Shown here: piece after piece, positions 26,403 to 34,047 of the stretch
How the letters are laid out: each line of letters opens with the position of its first letter
How positions within the stretch are numbered: the first letter of the stretch is position 1
Source: Rhizobium ecuadorense
GTDB lineage: Bacteria > Pseudomonadota > Alphaproteobacteria > Rhizobiales > Rhizobiaceae
Reading direction: 5' to 3'
Assembly: GCF_001187535.1 (NCBI RefSeq)
Contig: NZ_LFIO01000307.1
Coordinates: 1-34,047, forward strand
Length of the DNA stretch: 34,047 nt
Position numbers and translations under genes: made by a program
The notes under the pieces: model-generated
The model's input: the letters and a program-made list of their open reading frames with translations, nothing else
What the model was told of the DNA's origin: nothing
Database searches by the model: none

Positions 26403-27569
26403 AGCTATTAGAGCCGATTCTGCATTTTGAGCAAGGGGTTTTAGGTTAACGAAAGGCTAACGTGGATAAACCCGGAACGTAGAGTAAATGGATTTTTCCG
26501 TTTATATCCTGCAGCTTAGCAAGACCGCGGTACCGATTGGTCATGGTGTGTTTTATTGTGAATCCTACAAATGTGCCCCGGCGATTTAGACGAAAAGCAG
26601 AAGACCTCGGCAAAGTCGGTGATCCCCTTGCCGCGACTCACTCGCACAAAACCGTAAGCATTCGACAACGGACGCCCGATTCCAATTCGTGCAGAGTTCC
26701 CGGCGCCTAACGGCGGCGGAGAAATTCATGCAGGTATTCGCGATCTCGACACCAAAAATTTACTACGAAGCGTAGCTGCTTCAGGACGATCATAGGCTAC
26801 GTGCGAGGATCTTTTCCACTCGCACTTGGGATGTAGAAGTAGTCGACGAGTGCGAGGCAGATGGGGTTGACGCTCTCGCCCCGACTGCCATCCTGGATGT
26901 CACCGCGGCTGGACCACTTGCAGGATGTGCACGCGATTTGTCTGCGATGGGACCGACCATGCTGGTAGACGTATTTCCGTCTCTGCTCCCGAAGGGCCGC
27001 CTGAACGCCAATCCCCTGATGGTCTAGAGTTCTCGCTTTTGCGTCGACACCTCGAAGAGTGGAGGGGAGGGGAGGGGAGATGGTTCCGTTCACGAGGCAA
27101 CGCTGACCTTGTTCGCCGGCATCGTAGAATGGTGCCTGGGAGGTGGTCTCAGCGAAGTCGTTGCGGTAACGGATATCAGGTTCGAGCGAACTCTTGCTAG
27201 CGTCGAATGGCCTCTCCCGCGCTTGGGGCAGCCAGAGAAGATCGTTGCCACCACCGCCATCGCAGGCACGCGTCCAGCAAACGCTGAGACCTTTCTGATG
27301 TTGCGGCCGCCCAACTACCGATCTAGTTGCCGTCATCCTTCTCGGTGCGACTCGGATTGTTGGTCTGTTCGGTTCGAACCGGTGCGCCACGAAGGATGAA
27401 GCTTTGGACGATGTGGCGATAGGCTCTTAGGAGGGTTCGCGCGGGCAGATGAGGGAAGGCGACATGGCATCTTCGCAGAGATGAGGATGCATCGAAGAAC
27501 GGGCTGGTAAACCGCGGCTCGTGTTTGAGGCTGGTGGCATTGACGCGGCCCAAGCGCTCCACTCTACCT
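26403..27569. other. Long gap between repA and the small ORF
   Basis: The stretch from 26403 to 26770 is relatively AT-rich and probably holds the repABC promoter. Beyond that there are several overlapping open frames without starts or motifs. One plus-strand frame at about 26775-27028 reads like coding sequence (ILDVTAAGPLAGCARD) but has no start codon, so it may be a gene remnant. A purine-rich GGGGA run lies near 27060-27085. Confidence 0.4.
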
Positions 27570-27710
27570 TCAATAGTTTCGTCGCTCCTTGCGCAAGGGA
27601 ACACTTCTGCCGCTTGAAACGTCCTTTGCCGTTTGCGCCGACGATATCTCCGAGAAGCTTGTCAAGACCCAGGACATAAGCAAGCCCGCCAGCAAGGCAC
27701 GTGATTTCAT
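27570..27710 (-). CDS. Small putative exported peptide or remnant
   Basis: A 46-residue frame begins MKSRALLAGLLMSWVLTSF and continues SEISSAQTAKD. It has the charged, hydrophobic and cleavage-site parts of a Sec signal peptide, with likely cleavage after SSA. Only about 20 residues remain after cleavage. The ribosome binding site is weak. It may be a secreted peptide or the 5' stump of a broken gene. Confidence 0.3.
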   Translation of the reverse strand: MKSRALLAGLLMSWVLTSFSEISSAQTAKDVSSGRSVPLRKERRNY

Positions 27711-27809
27711 CAGCTTTCTGACTGCCGCCTGTGGTTGTTGGCTAGATTCTGGATGCAAGTAAGTGTACATATTAGGATAGTCGGTGTGTCGGGGAGCGAG
27801 AGGTCTCGT

Positions 27810-28844
27810 ATGGAGGTTCGTGGACTCGTAATTACTTGCCCCCGCAAGGTTGAAGAATGGACATTGTCGGTTCCACTCGCCGTATCGTCCGAAGTCGGTG
27901 TGCGGATAGAGTTGTGTGGACTCTGCACACCGGAGCAACGCGTTTATCGGGGCGCCAAGCCGACTTACCCCTATTGGGGCGGGCACGAGTTGTCAGGCAC
28001 GATCGTGTCTCTGCCGGACGATGTACCGGATGGCCTGCGCGTAGGAGACCGCGTTGCGGTGCTTTTAATGCGCAGATGCGGCCAATGTCGTGCCTGCCGC
28101 CTCGGACTGGACAACCACTGTGCATATTTAAATCCTAAAGCGAGAGGAGGGGTGCCGCAGGGGCCGGGGGGATTGGCCAATTTTGTGGGCGTACCCGCCT
28201 ATCAGGTTTTTTCCGTACCTTCCTTTTTGGCTCCCGAGCGTGCCGCGTTAGTTGAACCTGTCGCCTGCGTGGCACGCGGCATAAATAGGGCGCGTGCAAA
28301 GGCTGGAGACACTGTGGCCGTCATCGGCGGAGGCACGATGGGCCTTCTCCATTCGATACTTCTGACAACCAAAGGATGCGACGTTTACCTTTTCGATGAC
28401 GACGTGGCAACGCATGGGCCTGTGATGTCGACCGGCGCCCATGCAACGGGGTCAGTTCATTCTCTGTCTGATCCGAAACTCGTCGAGAAATTAACGGATG
28501 GCTGGGGCTTCGACTGCATCTTTTGCACGCGCTTCGGTGTCAGAGGCATTCAGGGGGCCATAGCTGCGGCGTCACGCGGTGCCAGGATTGTACTCTACCA
28601 ATCGATTCCGACGTCCGATTTGTTATCGGTAGGCGCTAACTTTCTGCATTACCGGGAAATTGAACTGATCGGCACCATAGCCCAAAGCGCGGACGACGTG
28701 AGAAATGCCATTCGAACCATCGTTGAACACGCCGCACGCTTCGACGTGCTGCAGGTCAATCTTTGGCCCTCGTCAAACGCCCAAGAGGCATTCGAGCAGG
28801 CGCTCGATCCACGTGTTAATCGCGTGATGCTAGATTTCAGGTAA
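27810..28844 (+). CDS. Zinc-dependent medium-chain dehydrogenase (MDR family)
   Basis: The 344-residue protein has the catalytic-zinc ligands Cys37, His59 and Glu60 (ELCGLCTPE, GGHELSG). The structural-zinc set is complete, with Cys90, 93, 96 and 104 in RRCGQCRACRLGLDNHC. The Rossmann loop is AVIGGGTMGLLHS. Such enzymes oxidise secondary alcohols with NAD(P), for example sorbitol, threonine or amino-cyclitol precursors. I chose ATG 27810 with AGAGG seven bases upstream. It is convergent with the PRPP synthetase, six bases apart. A tailoring role in the adjoining cluster is inferred from location only. Confidence 0.82.
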   Translation: MEVRGLVITCPRKVEEWTLSVPLAVSSEVGVRIELCGLCTPEQRVYRGAKPTYPYWGGHELSGTIVSLPDDVPDGLRVGDRVAVLLMRRCGQCRACRLGLDNHCAYLNPKARGGVPQGPGGLANFVGVPAYQVFSVPSFLAPERAALVEPVACVARGINRARAKAGDTVAVIGGGTMGLLHSILLTTKGCDVYLFDDDVATHGPVMSTGAHATGSVHSLSDPKLVEKLTDGWGFDCIFCTRFGVRGIQGAIAAASRGARIVLYQSIPTSDLLSVGANFLHYREIELIGTIAQSADDVRNAIRTIVEHAARFDVLQVNLWPSSNAQEAFEQALDPRVNRVMLDFR

Positions 28845-28850
28845 TGCTTC

Positions 28851-29792
28851 TCAGCGTGCCTGCAGCGCGCCTGCAATTTCGTTGCCGATCGAGACTACTT
28901 CGACACTGTCGGGGAAATTGTCGGTACGTCCGACGCTGTCGGTCACAACGATGCGGTCGATCTGAGACCGTCCCCAGTTTTCGTTCAGCGACGGCGTGAA
29001 TATGGCATGGGCTGCGGCAAGGGTTATCTTGCGAGCGCCTGCCGCTTTGAGATGTGCGGCGGCTGAAAAAGCCGTCTGACCACTGTTGATTTCGTCGTCA
29101 ATCAGGATGATCGTCCGGCCAGCAACGTCCCCCAGAATCTCGACGCTCTCCCGAAAGTCATCATCGTCTCTGCGGTGCTTGCGCATGACAGCGAATGGGC
29201 AGCCGAGCAGGGCCGCCAAGTGCTCAGCTCGCTTCGCTCCGCCGAAGTCCGGTGAAACGACCATGTCGCCATCGACGGCCGCAGAACCGAGATGGCGAAC
29301 TAGGGCGGGAGCGAACTGAAGATTGACGACAGGACAGGCAAATGCGGCGCACAGCTGAGGAACATGGAGTTCGAAAGTTATCAGCCGATCTATACCGAGC
29401 GTTTCGATAATCCCCGCAAGGATTCGCACCGGTACAGGTCCGCCGTCGAAGGCAGGGCGATCCGAACGCGAATATGGGAGGTAGGGAAGAACAGCGGTAA
29501 TCGTGCGGGGACCCCGCGCCCGCACGGCACCAAGCGCTAGGAACAACTCGAAAAGACGATCATGAACGCTGTCAGGAAATGTTTGCACGACCACCACATT
29601 TCCGCCAAGCCCGCCGTCGCGCGGAGTGACAGCCATCTGGCCATTGCTGAACACCTGCGTGTTTAGGATCGTTATTCCTGACCGCGTGAGGGCCCGATGG
29701 ACTGTTGACGCAAACTTTGCAGAGGTTTCGGTTGCTGCGATACGAAGGTCGTTCGCCGCAGGATCTGTACGATATGGTGACTCGGGCGCCAT
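28851..29792 (-). CDS. Ribose-phosphate pyrophosphokinase (PRPP synthetase)-like
   Basis: The 313-residue protein follows the Prs fold. It shows the N-terminal region with VVVVQTFPDSVHDRLFELFL, the flexible-loop motif LPYLPYSRSDR (about 102-112), FELHVPQ in place of the usual DLHAxQ, and the PRPP-binding loop IILIDDEINSGQT (228-240). It would make PRPP from ribose 5-phosphate and ATP. Divergence in the FELHVPQ and PRPP-loop positions marks it as a specialised paralogue, not the housekeeping enzyme. It is last in the operon, two bases after the nucleotidyltransferase stop. With the phosphoribosyltransferase at the other end of the operon it could supply PRPP locally. Confidence 0.82.
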   Translation of the reverse strand: MAPESPYRTDPAANDLRIAATETSAKFASTVHRALTRSGITILNTQVFSNGQMAVTPRDGGLGGNVVVVQTFPDSVHDRLFELFLALGAVRARGPRTITAVLPYLPYSRSDRPAFDGGPVPVRILAGIIETLGIDRLITFELHVPQLCAAFACPVVNLQFAPALVRHLGSAAVDGDMVVSPDFGGAKRAEHLAALLGCPFAVMRKHRRDDDDFRESVEILGDVAGRTIILIDDEINSGQTAFSAAAHLKAAGARKITLAAAHAIFTPSLNENWGRSQIDRIVVTDSVGRTDNFPDSVEVVSIGNEIAGALQAR

Positions 29793-29794
29793 AT

Positions 29795-30910
29795 TTACGC
29801 CAGCTCAAGATCGTTAACAGTGGGAATAGACAGCAGTTTGGGCAACACGTCGCCCCAATCATGTTGAAGTGGTACCTCGGTTTGATCAGGTCGAATGAGC
29901 TCTAGGAACTCGGACGGTATGTCTATCCCACAGATGCGCTTCATCTGCGTCAGGACGAAATATAACGCCGGCCTCATCTCGTATTTGTAACCTATCGCAG
30001 CGACCTCCGCCCAGCTAATATTCGCCATTTCTTTGTGTAGAACCGCATGAAGATCGCCGAACATCAATAGTCGAAGCGAATTATAAAGGAAGGCCTCGTG
30101 ATAAAGCCTGGCCGAAAGGAACCAGACGGCGCCAGTCGCGGATTGGACCTGCAATATGCGGCCTAGACCGTTTGCAAGACGCACGCCTGACCATATGTCT
30201 TCGACATCGATGCCGACGGAGAGATTTACATGCATATCAATGAAGATGGGCATGTGCAGCTTCTTCGCGGAATCGATGTATCCCTTTACGTGGCGGTAGC
30301 GCAGCTGGCGTGGCACCGCGGGACCAGGGAACGGAGATTCAACGGATTCTATCCTTACAAACACCGGCAAGGAATAGCTTTCGCGGAAGGTTTCGTCATC
30401 GAGTTCCTTTCGTTCCGGATGCCAGTTGCCATTTGAAGGGTCGAAAATACCGTGCCGGTAGCCGAGATCGAACATGAGCCGCTGCACGCGCTGCGCGTCA
30501 GCGGGCTTGACCATGATGTCGAGATCGGTCATCGGCCGTAGGAGTGGATCGGGATAGTGGAGAAGCGCGAGATCTGGTCCCTTCACCAGGAACCAGGCGA
30601 TGCCGGCCCGATCCAGCGCATCCATGATTTCTGGCAGATTGCGAAATTCGAGTGCGGACCTGACCTTTGACATGACAGTCCAGCACTGAACGTAATGCGC
30701 CGCCTCAGTAGGCAATAGTGTCAACAAATCGAGGCGGCGCAAGTGATTCTCAAGCAGCGGCACCGTCCGATTATGCTCGGCGCGCCATACCACATAGGGC
30801 CAGTTGACAGGCTCCTTGCAGAGACGAACCAAACGCTCTTCATCCTCGGGTCGTAGGTAGGCCCGGCAGGTGATCAGCAAAATAGAGTCTTCTGGTGACA
30901 ACCGAAGCAT
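29795..30910 (-). CDS. NTP_transf_5-type nucleotidyltransferase
   Basis: This 371-residue protein has the signature of the uncharacterised nucleotidyltransferase family NTP_transf_5: WFLVKGPDLALLHYPDP with Lys110-Gly111, then LRPMTDLDIMVK with Asp129 and Asp131, and DLGYRH. Members occur often in RiPP gene clusters, including some lasso peptide clusters. A start ATG with AGGAG eight bases upstream is clear. It sits between a small unknown protein and the PRPP synthetase. It may transfer a nucleotide to a peptide or small molecule; the substrate is unknown. Confidence 0.78.
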   Translation of the reverse strand: MLRLSPEDSILLITCRAYLRPEDEERLVRLCKEPVNWPYVVWRAEHNRTVPLLENHLRRLDLLTLLPTEAAHYVQCWTVMSKVRSALEFRNLPEIMDALDRAGIAWFLVKGPDLALLHYPDPLLRPMTDLDIMVKPADAQRVQRLMFDLGYRHGIFDPSNGNWHPERKELDDETFRESYSLPVFVRIESVESPFPGPAVPRQLRYRHVKGYIDSAKKLHMPIFIDMHVNLSVGIDVEDIWSGVRLANGLGRILQVQSATGAVWFLSARLYHEAFLYNSLRLLMFGDLHAVLHKEMANISWAEVAAIGYKYEMRPALYFVLTQMKRICGIDIPSEFLELIRPDQTEVPLQHDWGDVLPKLLSIPTVNDLELA

Positions 30911-30939
30911 CGCGGAGACTCCTGATACGGCTGCGTGAT

Positions 30940-31269
30940 TTATTTCGAACTTTCCGGGCTGCCGAATTCGGCTAGTGTCTGCCTCAGGTCGGCGAACTGT
31001 TGTTCGAAGGAAGCGAAACTCTGGTCGACGTTTTGTCCAAGCAACTGTTCAAGGCTGAGCGTTTCTTCAGCGCGTTCCTCTTGTCCAGACATAAGCTTGT
31101 AAACCGAACTTACCGGCAGCAATCGCGACAAGAGTTCACCACCGCGGCCCGTCTGGGCGCTGTCCCGAATTTGCCGGATGCAACTTTCGGCAAGCAATCC
31201 GTCAATCACGATTACCAGCTTGCCATCCTCTTCGTCAACGGCGTAGCCAAACAGTCGGGAACTAGCCAT
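30940..31269 (-). CDS. Small unknown protein, possible precursor or partner
   Basis: The 109-residue product has a compact N-terminal half (LFGYAVDEEDGKLVIVIDGL) and an acidic helical C-terminal half rich in Glu and Gln. No family is recognised. It starts five bases after the preceding stop, with AGAGGTAG overlapping that stop as ribosome binding site, so it is tightly coupled. It has one Cys and no signal peptide. It might be a modified peptide precursor, a recognition element or a structural partner of the radical SAM enzyme. Confidence 0.6.
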   Translation of the reverse strand: MASSRLFGYAVDEEDGKLVIVIDGLLAESCIRQIRDSAQTGRGGELLSRLLPVSSVYKLMSGQEERAEETLSLEQLLGQNVDQSFASFEQQFADLRQTLAEFGSPESSK

Positions 31270-31274
31270 TGCCG

Positions 31275-31769
31275 CTACCTCTGAACCTTCTTGAGGTCTT
31301 CCACTTCACTGCGTATCTGCAGCAATTGTGCCTGAGCCGAGAGAAGTTTGGCGAATGCGGCGGTAACCGCCTTTGCCGATTGTGTGTCGGAACCAGTCAT
31401 CCTAACCGGTCCTCGCCCAATGCGGCGTCCTACAAGACCTGAATCGGCGGCGCGCGGCCAATTGGCTTTGCCAAATTTCTTCGAGGCGGTTATATCAACG
31501 TAGTAGTCTTGTAGTTCGCCGTTAGCAGCGAGTGAGCCGGATTTCGACCGTTGCGATCTGCGTGACACCTTTAGCGATTGCTCTAATTTTACAAGGCCAG
31601 CCGTCAATTGCTGAGCTTGGTCATCCAAACCCGCCTGCAGCCGGGCGAGTCCTTCCGCGAGACGAGAAATCACCTGGGCTTGCTGGGCGGCTGCTTTGTT
31701 GCCGGATCGTATCGCGTTGTTCGCAAGTGTGTGCGCCACACCCGCCGCACCTCGGAAAGCTCTGCTCAT
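31275..31769 (-). CDS. Small coiled-coil unknown protein in the radical SAM operon
   Basis: The 164-residue protein is Ala/Gln/Leu-rich and strongly helical at both ends (about 10-75 and 125-164). A basic, Gly/Ser-rich middle contains GELQDYYVDITASKKFGK. It has no Cys. No family is recognised. The start at 31769 is preceded by GGAGG seven bases upstream; a TTG two codons earlier is less likely. It lies 80 bases after the radical SAM stop and directly before the 109-residue gene. Confidence 0.6.
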   Translation of the reverse strand: MSRAFRGAAGVAHTLANNAIRSGNKAAAQQAQVISRLAEGLARLQAGLDDQAQQLTAGLVKLEQSLKVSRRSQRSKSGSLAANGELQDYYVDITASKKFGKANWPRAADSGLVGRRIGRGPVRMTGSDTQSAKAVTAAFAKLLSAQAQLLQIRSEVEDLKKVQR

Positions 31770-31849
31770 CCTCAATCCTCCACGTTATTTTTGTTGACCT
31801 GGTTAAATTACGTCGTCGACACAGCAATTATTACGTCGCGCCTCCTGCG

Positions 31850-33118
31850 TTAGTGAGTGTGTTGCGCAGCAGCCGCGATTTCCTCCGAGAAGTTATAGAC
31901 AGGAGCTTCGGCGGCGGGCCGACGCTCTTTCGCTATAACTCCGCGGCGGTAGGTGGAATCTTTCGTCGGGTCCACCAGGGCGTACTCCGGAAAACCTCCG
32001 TTATTGTAAAGTTCCTGGCACAGCGGATAGGGCGCGTCCTTTTCACCATAGTGCGACCAGCTACTCATCTTGCAGACGCCGCGACAGACTGGATAAAACA
32101 CGCAGTTGCCGCAGACGCCCTTAACCTCGCCACTCACCACCTCGCGTAGCTCATGGAAGAACGGGCTGTTGCGCCAGATTTCCATCAAGGGCATTTCGAA
32201 GGCATTGCCGGCGATCATTTCCGGATCATCGTAGGAGGCACTGCACATCGAAACTTGTCCGTTCGACAGTATGCCCAGTACGTTGTCGCCCCAACCGCAA
32301 GTATGCACGCCGTTCAGATACTTGAGAGGCATCAGAGCCGGCGGCAGAGTCATGTATGCAGCGCCACTCTCAAAATGGGGAGATTTCAAAAGATCGCCTA
32401 TCAGTAGCTTGCATTCCTCCAAGCTTATCGCATTGTCCTCATGGCTGCGCGCGTTGCCCATCGGATGTATGTTGAGCAGCGTCCGATGCTTCTTGATGCC
32501 CCAGCCGAGCACCAAATCTATAATCGAAATCACCTTGTCATAGTTGTTGCGATAGGCAGTCGTCGTTACCACCGTAGAGATGTCAGTTTTTCCAAGCCGC
32601 TGCAGGACAATCGCAGTCTTGGCGAACGCACCCGATTTTGCTCTGAAAGCGTCGTGCGCCTCTGGGTCGAAATGGTCGAGGCTGATGAAGACCGTCAAAT
32701 TGGGGAGCCTACTTAGCTGCTCGATCGTGAACTCGTCAAAGAGGGTTCCATTCGTCTCGAAAACCAGCTCCTTCAGCCCACAGGATGCGAGATATTCCAT
32801 GACTGCCATGAATTCCTTGTGAACCATCGGTTCACCCCCGGAAACCTTAACCTTGCGCAGCCCATTGGGTAGTGCTTGCTCGATCAGTCCTTGGATCGCC
32901 TCCAGGTTGAAATCAATGCCCTTGGCCTTGGACCCGACGCCTGCGATGTAACAGTGGTGGCATCCCAAATTGCACTTGCGGGTTAGAAACAGATAGATCG
33001 TTTTAATTTCGTTTTCCGAGACGACTCGTTTCGAAAGTTCACTTGTGACGAGGGCCTGTAGCGTCTGACTGGCTACATGCACGTCCTGCGGTGTCGAAAG
33101 CCAATCAGGGGTATTCAT
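31850..33118 (-). CDS. Radical SAM/SPASM-domain protein
   Basis: The 422-residue enzyme has the radical SAM cluster motif CNLGCHHC (Cys49, 53, 56) and the SAM-binding VSGGEP at about 92-97. A C-terminal SPASM-type cysteine set follows: Cys274, 292, 336, 339, 345, 349 and 367, with GVCGNCVFYPVCRGVCK. SPASM enzymes carry auxiliary Fe-S clusters and commonly modify ribosomal peptides or small alcohols by radical chemistry. Start ATG has GAGGAGG upstream. It follows the phosphoribosyltransferase by 31 bases. The substrate may be one of the two small proteins downstream or a sugar or cyclitol. Confidence 0.9.
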   Translation of the reverse strand: MNTPDWLSTPQDVHVASQTLQALVTSELSKRVVSENEIKTIYLFLTRKCNLGCHHCYIAGVGSKAKGIDFNLEAIQGLIEQALPNGLRKVKVSGGEPMVHKEFMAVMEYLASCGLKELVFETNGTLFDEFTIEQLSRLPNLTVFISLDHFDPEAHDAFRAKSGAFAKTAIVLQRLGKTDISTVVTTTAYRNNYDKVISIIDLVLGWGIKKHRTLLNIHPMGNARSHEDNAISLEECKLLIGDLLKSPHFESGAAYMTLPPALMPLKYLNGVHTCGWGDNVLGILSNGQVSMCSASYDDPEMIAGNAFEMPLMEIWRNSPFFHELREVVSGEVKGVCGNCVFYPVCRGVCKMSSWSHYGEKDAPYPLCQELYNNGGFPEYALVDPTKDSTYRRGVIAKERRPAAEAPVYNFSEEIAAAAQHTH

Positions 33119-33149
33119 GCGCTTGCCTCCTCACGTCTATGCTGCTGCG

Positions 33150-33704
33150 CTAGCACGTCATCGCACTGATCACTGGTGCGTCGTCCAATTGACGCCTGCC
33201 TTTCAAAACTTCGATTTCGAGTATGAATGCGTATCCGGCGATCTCTCCGCCTTGGGACTTGACAAAATTCCCAGTCGCCCGAGCAGTGCCACCCGTCGCT
33301 AGAAGGTCATCAGCAATCAGGCATCGCAGGCCGTCACCGATGAGGCCGGCAGTTACCTCCAGGGTTCCGGAGCAGTATTCACAGCTGTATTCAAATGAGA
33401 GGACGTCCCCCGGCAGTTTACCGGGTTTCCTTACCATGATGAAACCGCAACCAAGCCTATCAGCCAATGAGGCGCCCAAGATGAAACCACGCGCATCAAC
33501 CGCCAAAATGGCATCGATTTCTGTTCCCGACACTTGGCTTGCGACGGTAGAAACGACTTCGCCCAATGCACCTCTACCAGCCAGCATAGGCGCTATATCC
33601 TTGAACAAGATCCCGCCTATCGGAAAGTTAGGAAATTCTCGTAATGCTTCTACACCGGATTGGTTAATCCGTGACGCCCCGCTATTTGGAACAGCTACAA
33701 TCAT
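33150..33704 (-). CDS. Adenine phosphoribosyltransferase-like (type I PRTase)
   Basis: The 184-residue protein closely follows APRT: FPIGGILFKDIAPML, AVDARGFILGASLA, MVRKPGKLPGD, and the PRPP loop LIADDLLATGGTA at about 129-141, ending with LKGRRQL. It would join a base, usually adenine, to PRPP to give a nucleotide. Start ATG 33704 has GGGGGA eight bases upstream; an in-frame start at 33779 lacks support. It is first in the operon, and the last gene makes PRPP. That pairing suggests a nucleotide is either built for, or recycled from, the cluster's chemistry. Confidence 0.85.
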   Translation of the reverse strand: MIVAVPNSGASRINQSGVEALREFPNFPIGGILFKDIAPMLAGRGALGEVVSTVASQVSGTEIDAILAVDARGFILGASLADRLGCGFIMVRKPGKLPGDVLSFEYSCEYCSGTLEVTAGLIGDGLRCLIADDLLATGGTARATGNFVKSQGGEIAGYAFILEIEVLKGRRQLDDAPVISAMTC

Positions 33705-33779
33705 TTTACTATCCCCCACATGTAACCATCTAAGAGCCTCGTAAGGTGCGATGGCCTCGCGCACTTTGTGGCCAGCCAC

Positions 33780-33957
33780 CAGATGCCATGGGCCCTGGAA
33801 GCTTATCAGCGGCGGCGGCCGCCGCGCCTACCACGTTCCTCTGGGCCGGCACGGGTCCGCTCTCTGACCAGATCACGCCGGAATTCGCCAGCGCCGCGAA
33901 CAGATGAAACATCAGTCGGCCGCATAATGTTGTCTCCTCGAAAGAAGCTCCGATCAT
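33780..33957 (-). pseudogene. Serine recombinase remnant
   Basis: The minus strand reads TTLCGRLMFHLFAALA, close to the conserved resolvase segment T(P/T)xGRLxFHxFxALAE. Just after, another frame encodes RERTRAG. The chain is therefore frameshifted around 33885 and only about 50 residues are left. It is a decayed resolvase marking a former mobile-element edge. Confidence 0.6.
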
Positions 33958-33993
33958 GATTCGTCCAGCCCTGATCTTAGTGCCGAGTCAACT

Positions 33994-34047
33994 TTACGTC
34001 GCCTTGAGGTCCGTCAGCACCTTGTCAAAAGCATCCTTGACCGGCTT
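33994..34047 (-). CDS. Partial C-terminus of a gene continuing beyond the window
   Basis: An open frame enters from the right edge on the minus strand, encodes KPVKDAFDKVLTDLKAT and stops at 33994. It is too short to name. It could also be a chance frame. Confidence 0.3.
   Translation of the reverse strand, partial: KPVKDAFDKVLTDLKAT

Noticed and set aside
26441..26465. GTTAACGAAAGGCTAAC as a parS site upstream of repA
   Set aside because: It has the wrong length and symmetry for the repABC parS pattern; the 16-bp palindromes elsewhere fit better.
26797..27390. A 197-residue minus-strand ORF between repA and the MDR gene
   Set aside because: No recognisable motif and composition typical of non-coding GC-rich DNA; overlapping frames are equally open.
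1..34047. CRISPR array, tRNA or rRNA genes
   Set aside because: No regularly spaced repeat family and no RNA-gene-like sequence was noticed; no exhaustive search was possible.

Overview
The window looks like part of a large repABC plasmid from an alphaproteobacterium, most likely Rhizobiales. The evidence is a complete repA-repB-repC operon with an antisense RNA between repB and repC, rhizobial-type IS481, IS3 (IS407-like) and IS4 transposases, and GC-rich coding sequence. No chromosomal housekeeping genes, tRNAs or rRNAs were seen.

Region 1 (about 0.5-14 kb) is a defence island. A minus-strand run reads, in transcription order: WYL-domain regulator of the CapW/BrxR type (7063), MNT-type nucleotidyltransferase, PIN-domain protein, small coupled ORF, patatin phospholipase (CapV-like), CD-NTase, then two ORFs that look like one DisA_N-like (DAC) sensor protein split at a T5 run. 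Patatin plus CD-NTase is a type I CBASS core; the DAC-like partner is not standard. On the plus strand, divergent from the WYL gene, lie a metallo-beta-lactamase-fold (MBL) protein, an E2-E1-JAB triple fusion (a ubiquitin-like conjugation and deconjugation machine in one chain), a four-helix membrane protein and a second MBL protein. A membrane-anchored coiled-coil GIY-YIG (T5orf172) protein closes the island.

Region 2 (14-22.7 kb) is a recombination zone: a large tyrosine recombinase, a serine recombinase with a long perfect palindrome upstream, an IS481 element, and IS3 and IS4 remnants in inverted arrangement. Two identical 16-bp palindromes, probable parS partition sites, flank the IS block.

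Region 3 (22.7-26.4 kb) is the replicon: repC, countertranscribed RNA, repB and repA, all minus strand apart from the RNA, with a strong inverted repeat just upstream of repA.

Region 4 (27.8-33.7 kb) is an unrecognised biosynthetic cluster. A compact minus-strand operon encodes an adenine phosphoribosyltransferase, a radical SAM/SPASM protein, two small unknown proteins, an NTP_transf_5-type nucleotidyltransferase and a PRPP synthetase. A convergent zinc-dependent MDR dehydrogenase follows. The gene set suggests a peptide- or nucleotide-modified small molecule. The right end holds a frameshifted serine-recombinase remnant and the tail of one further gene.
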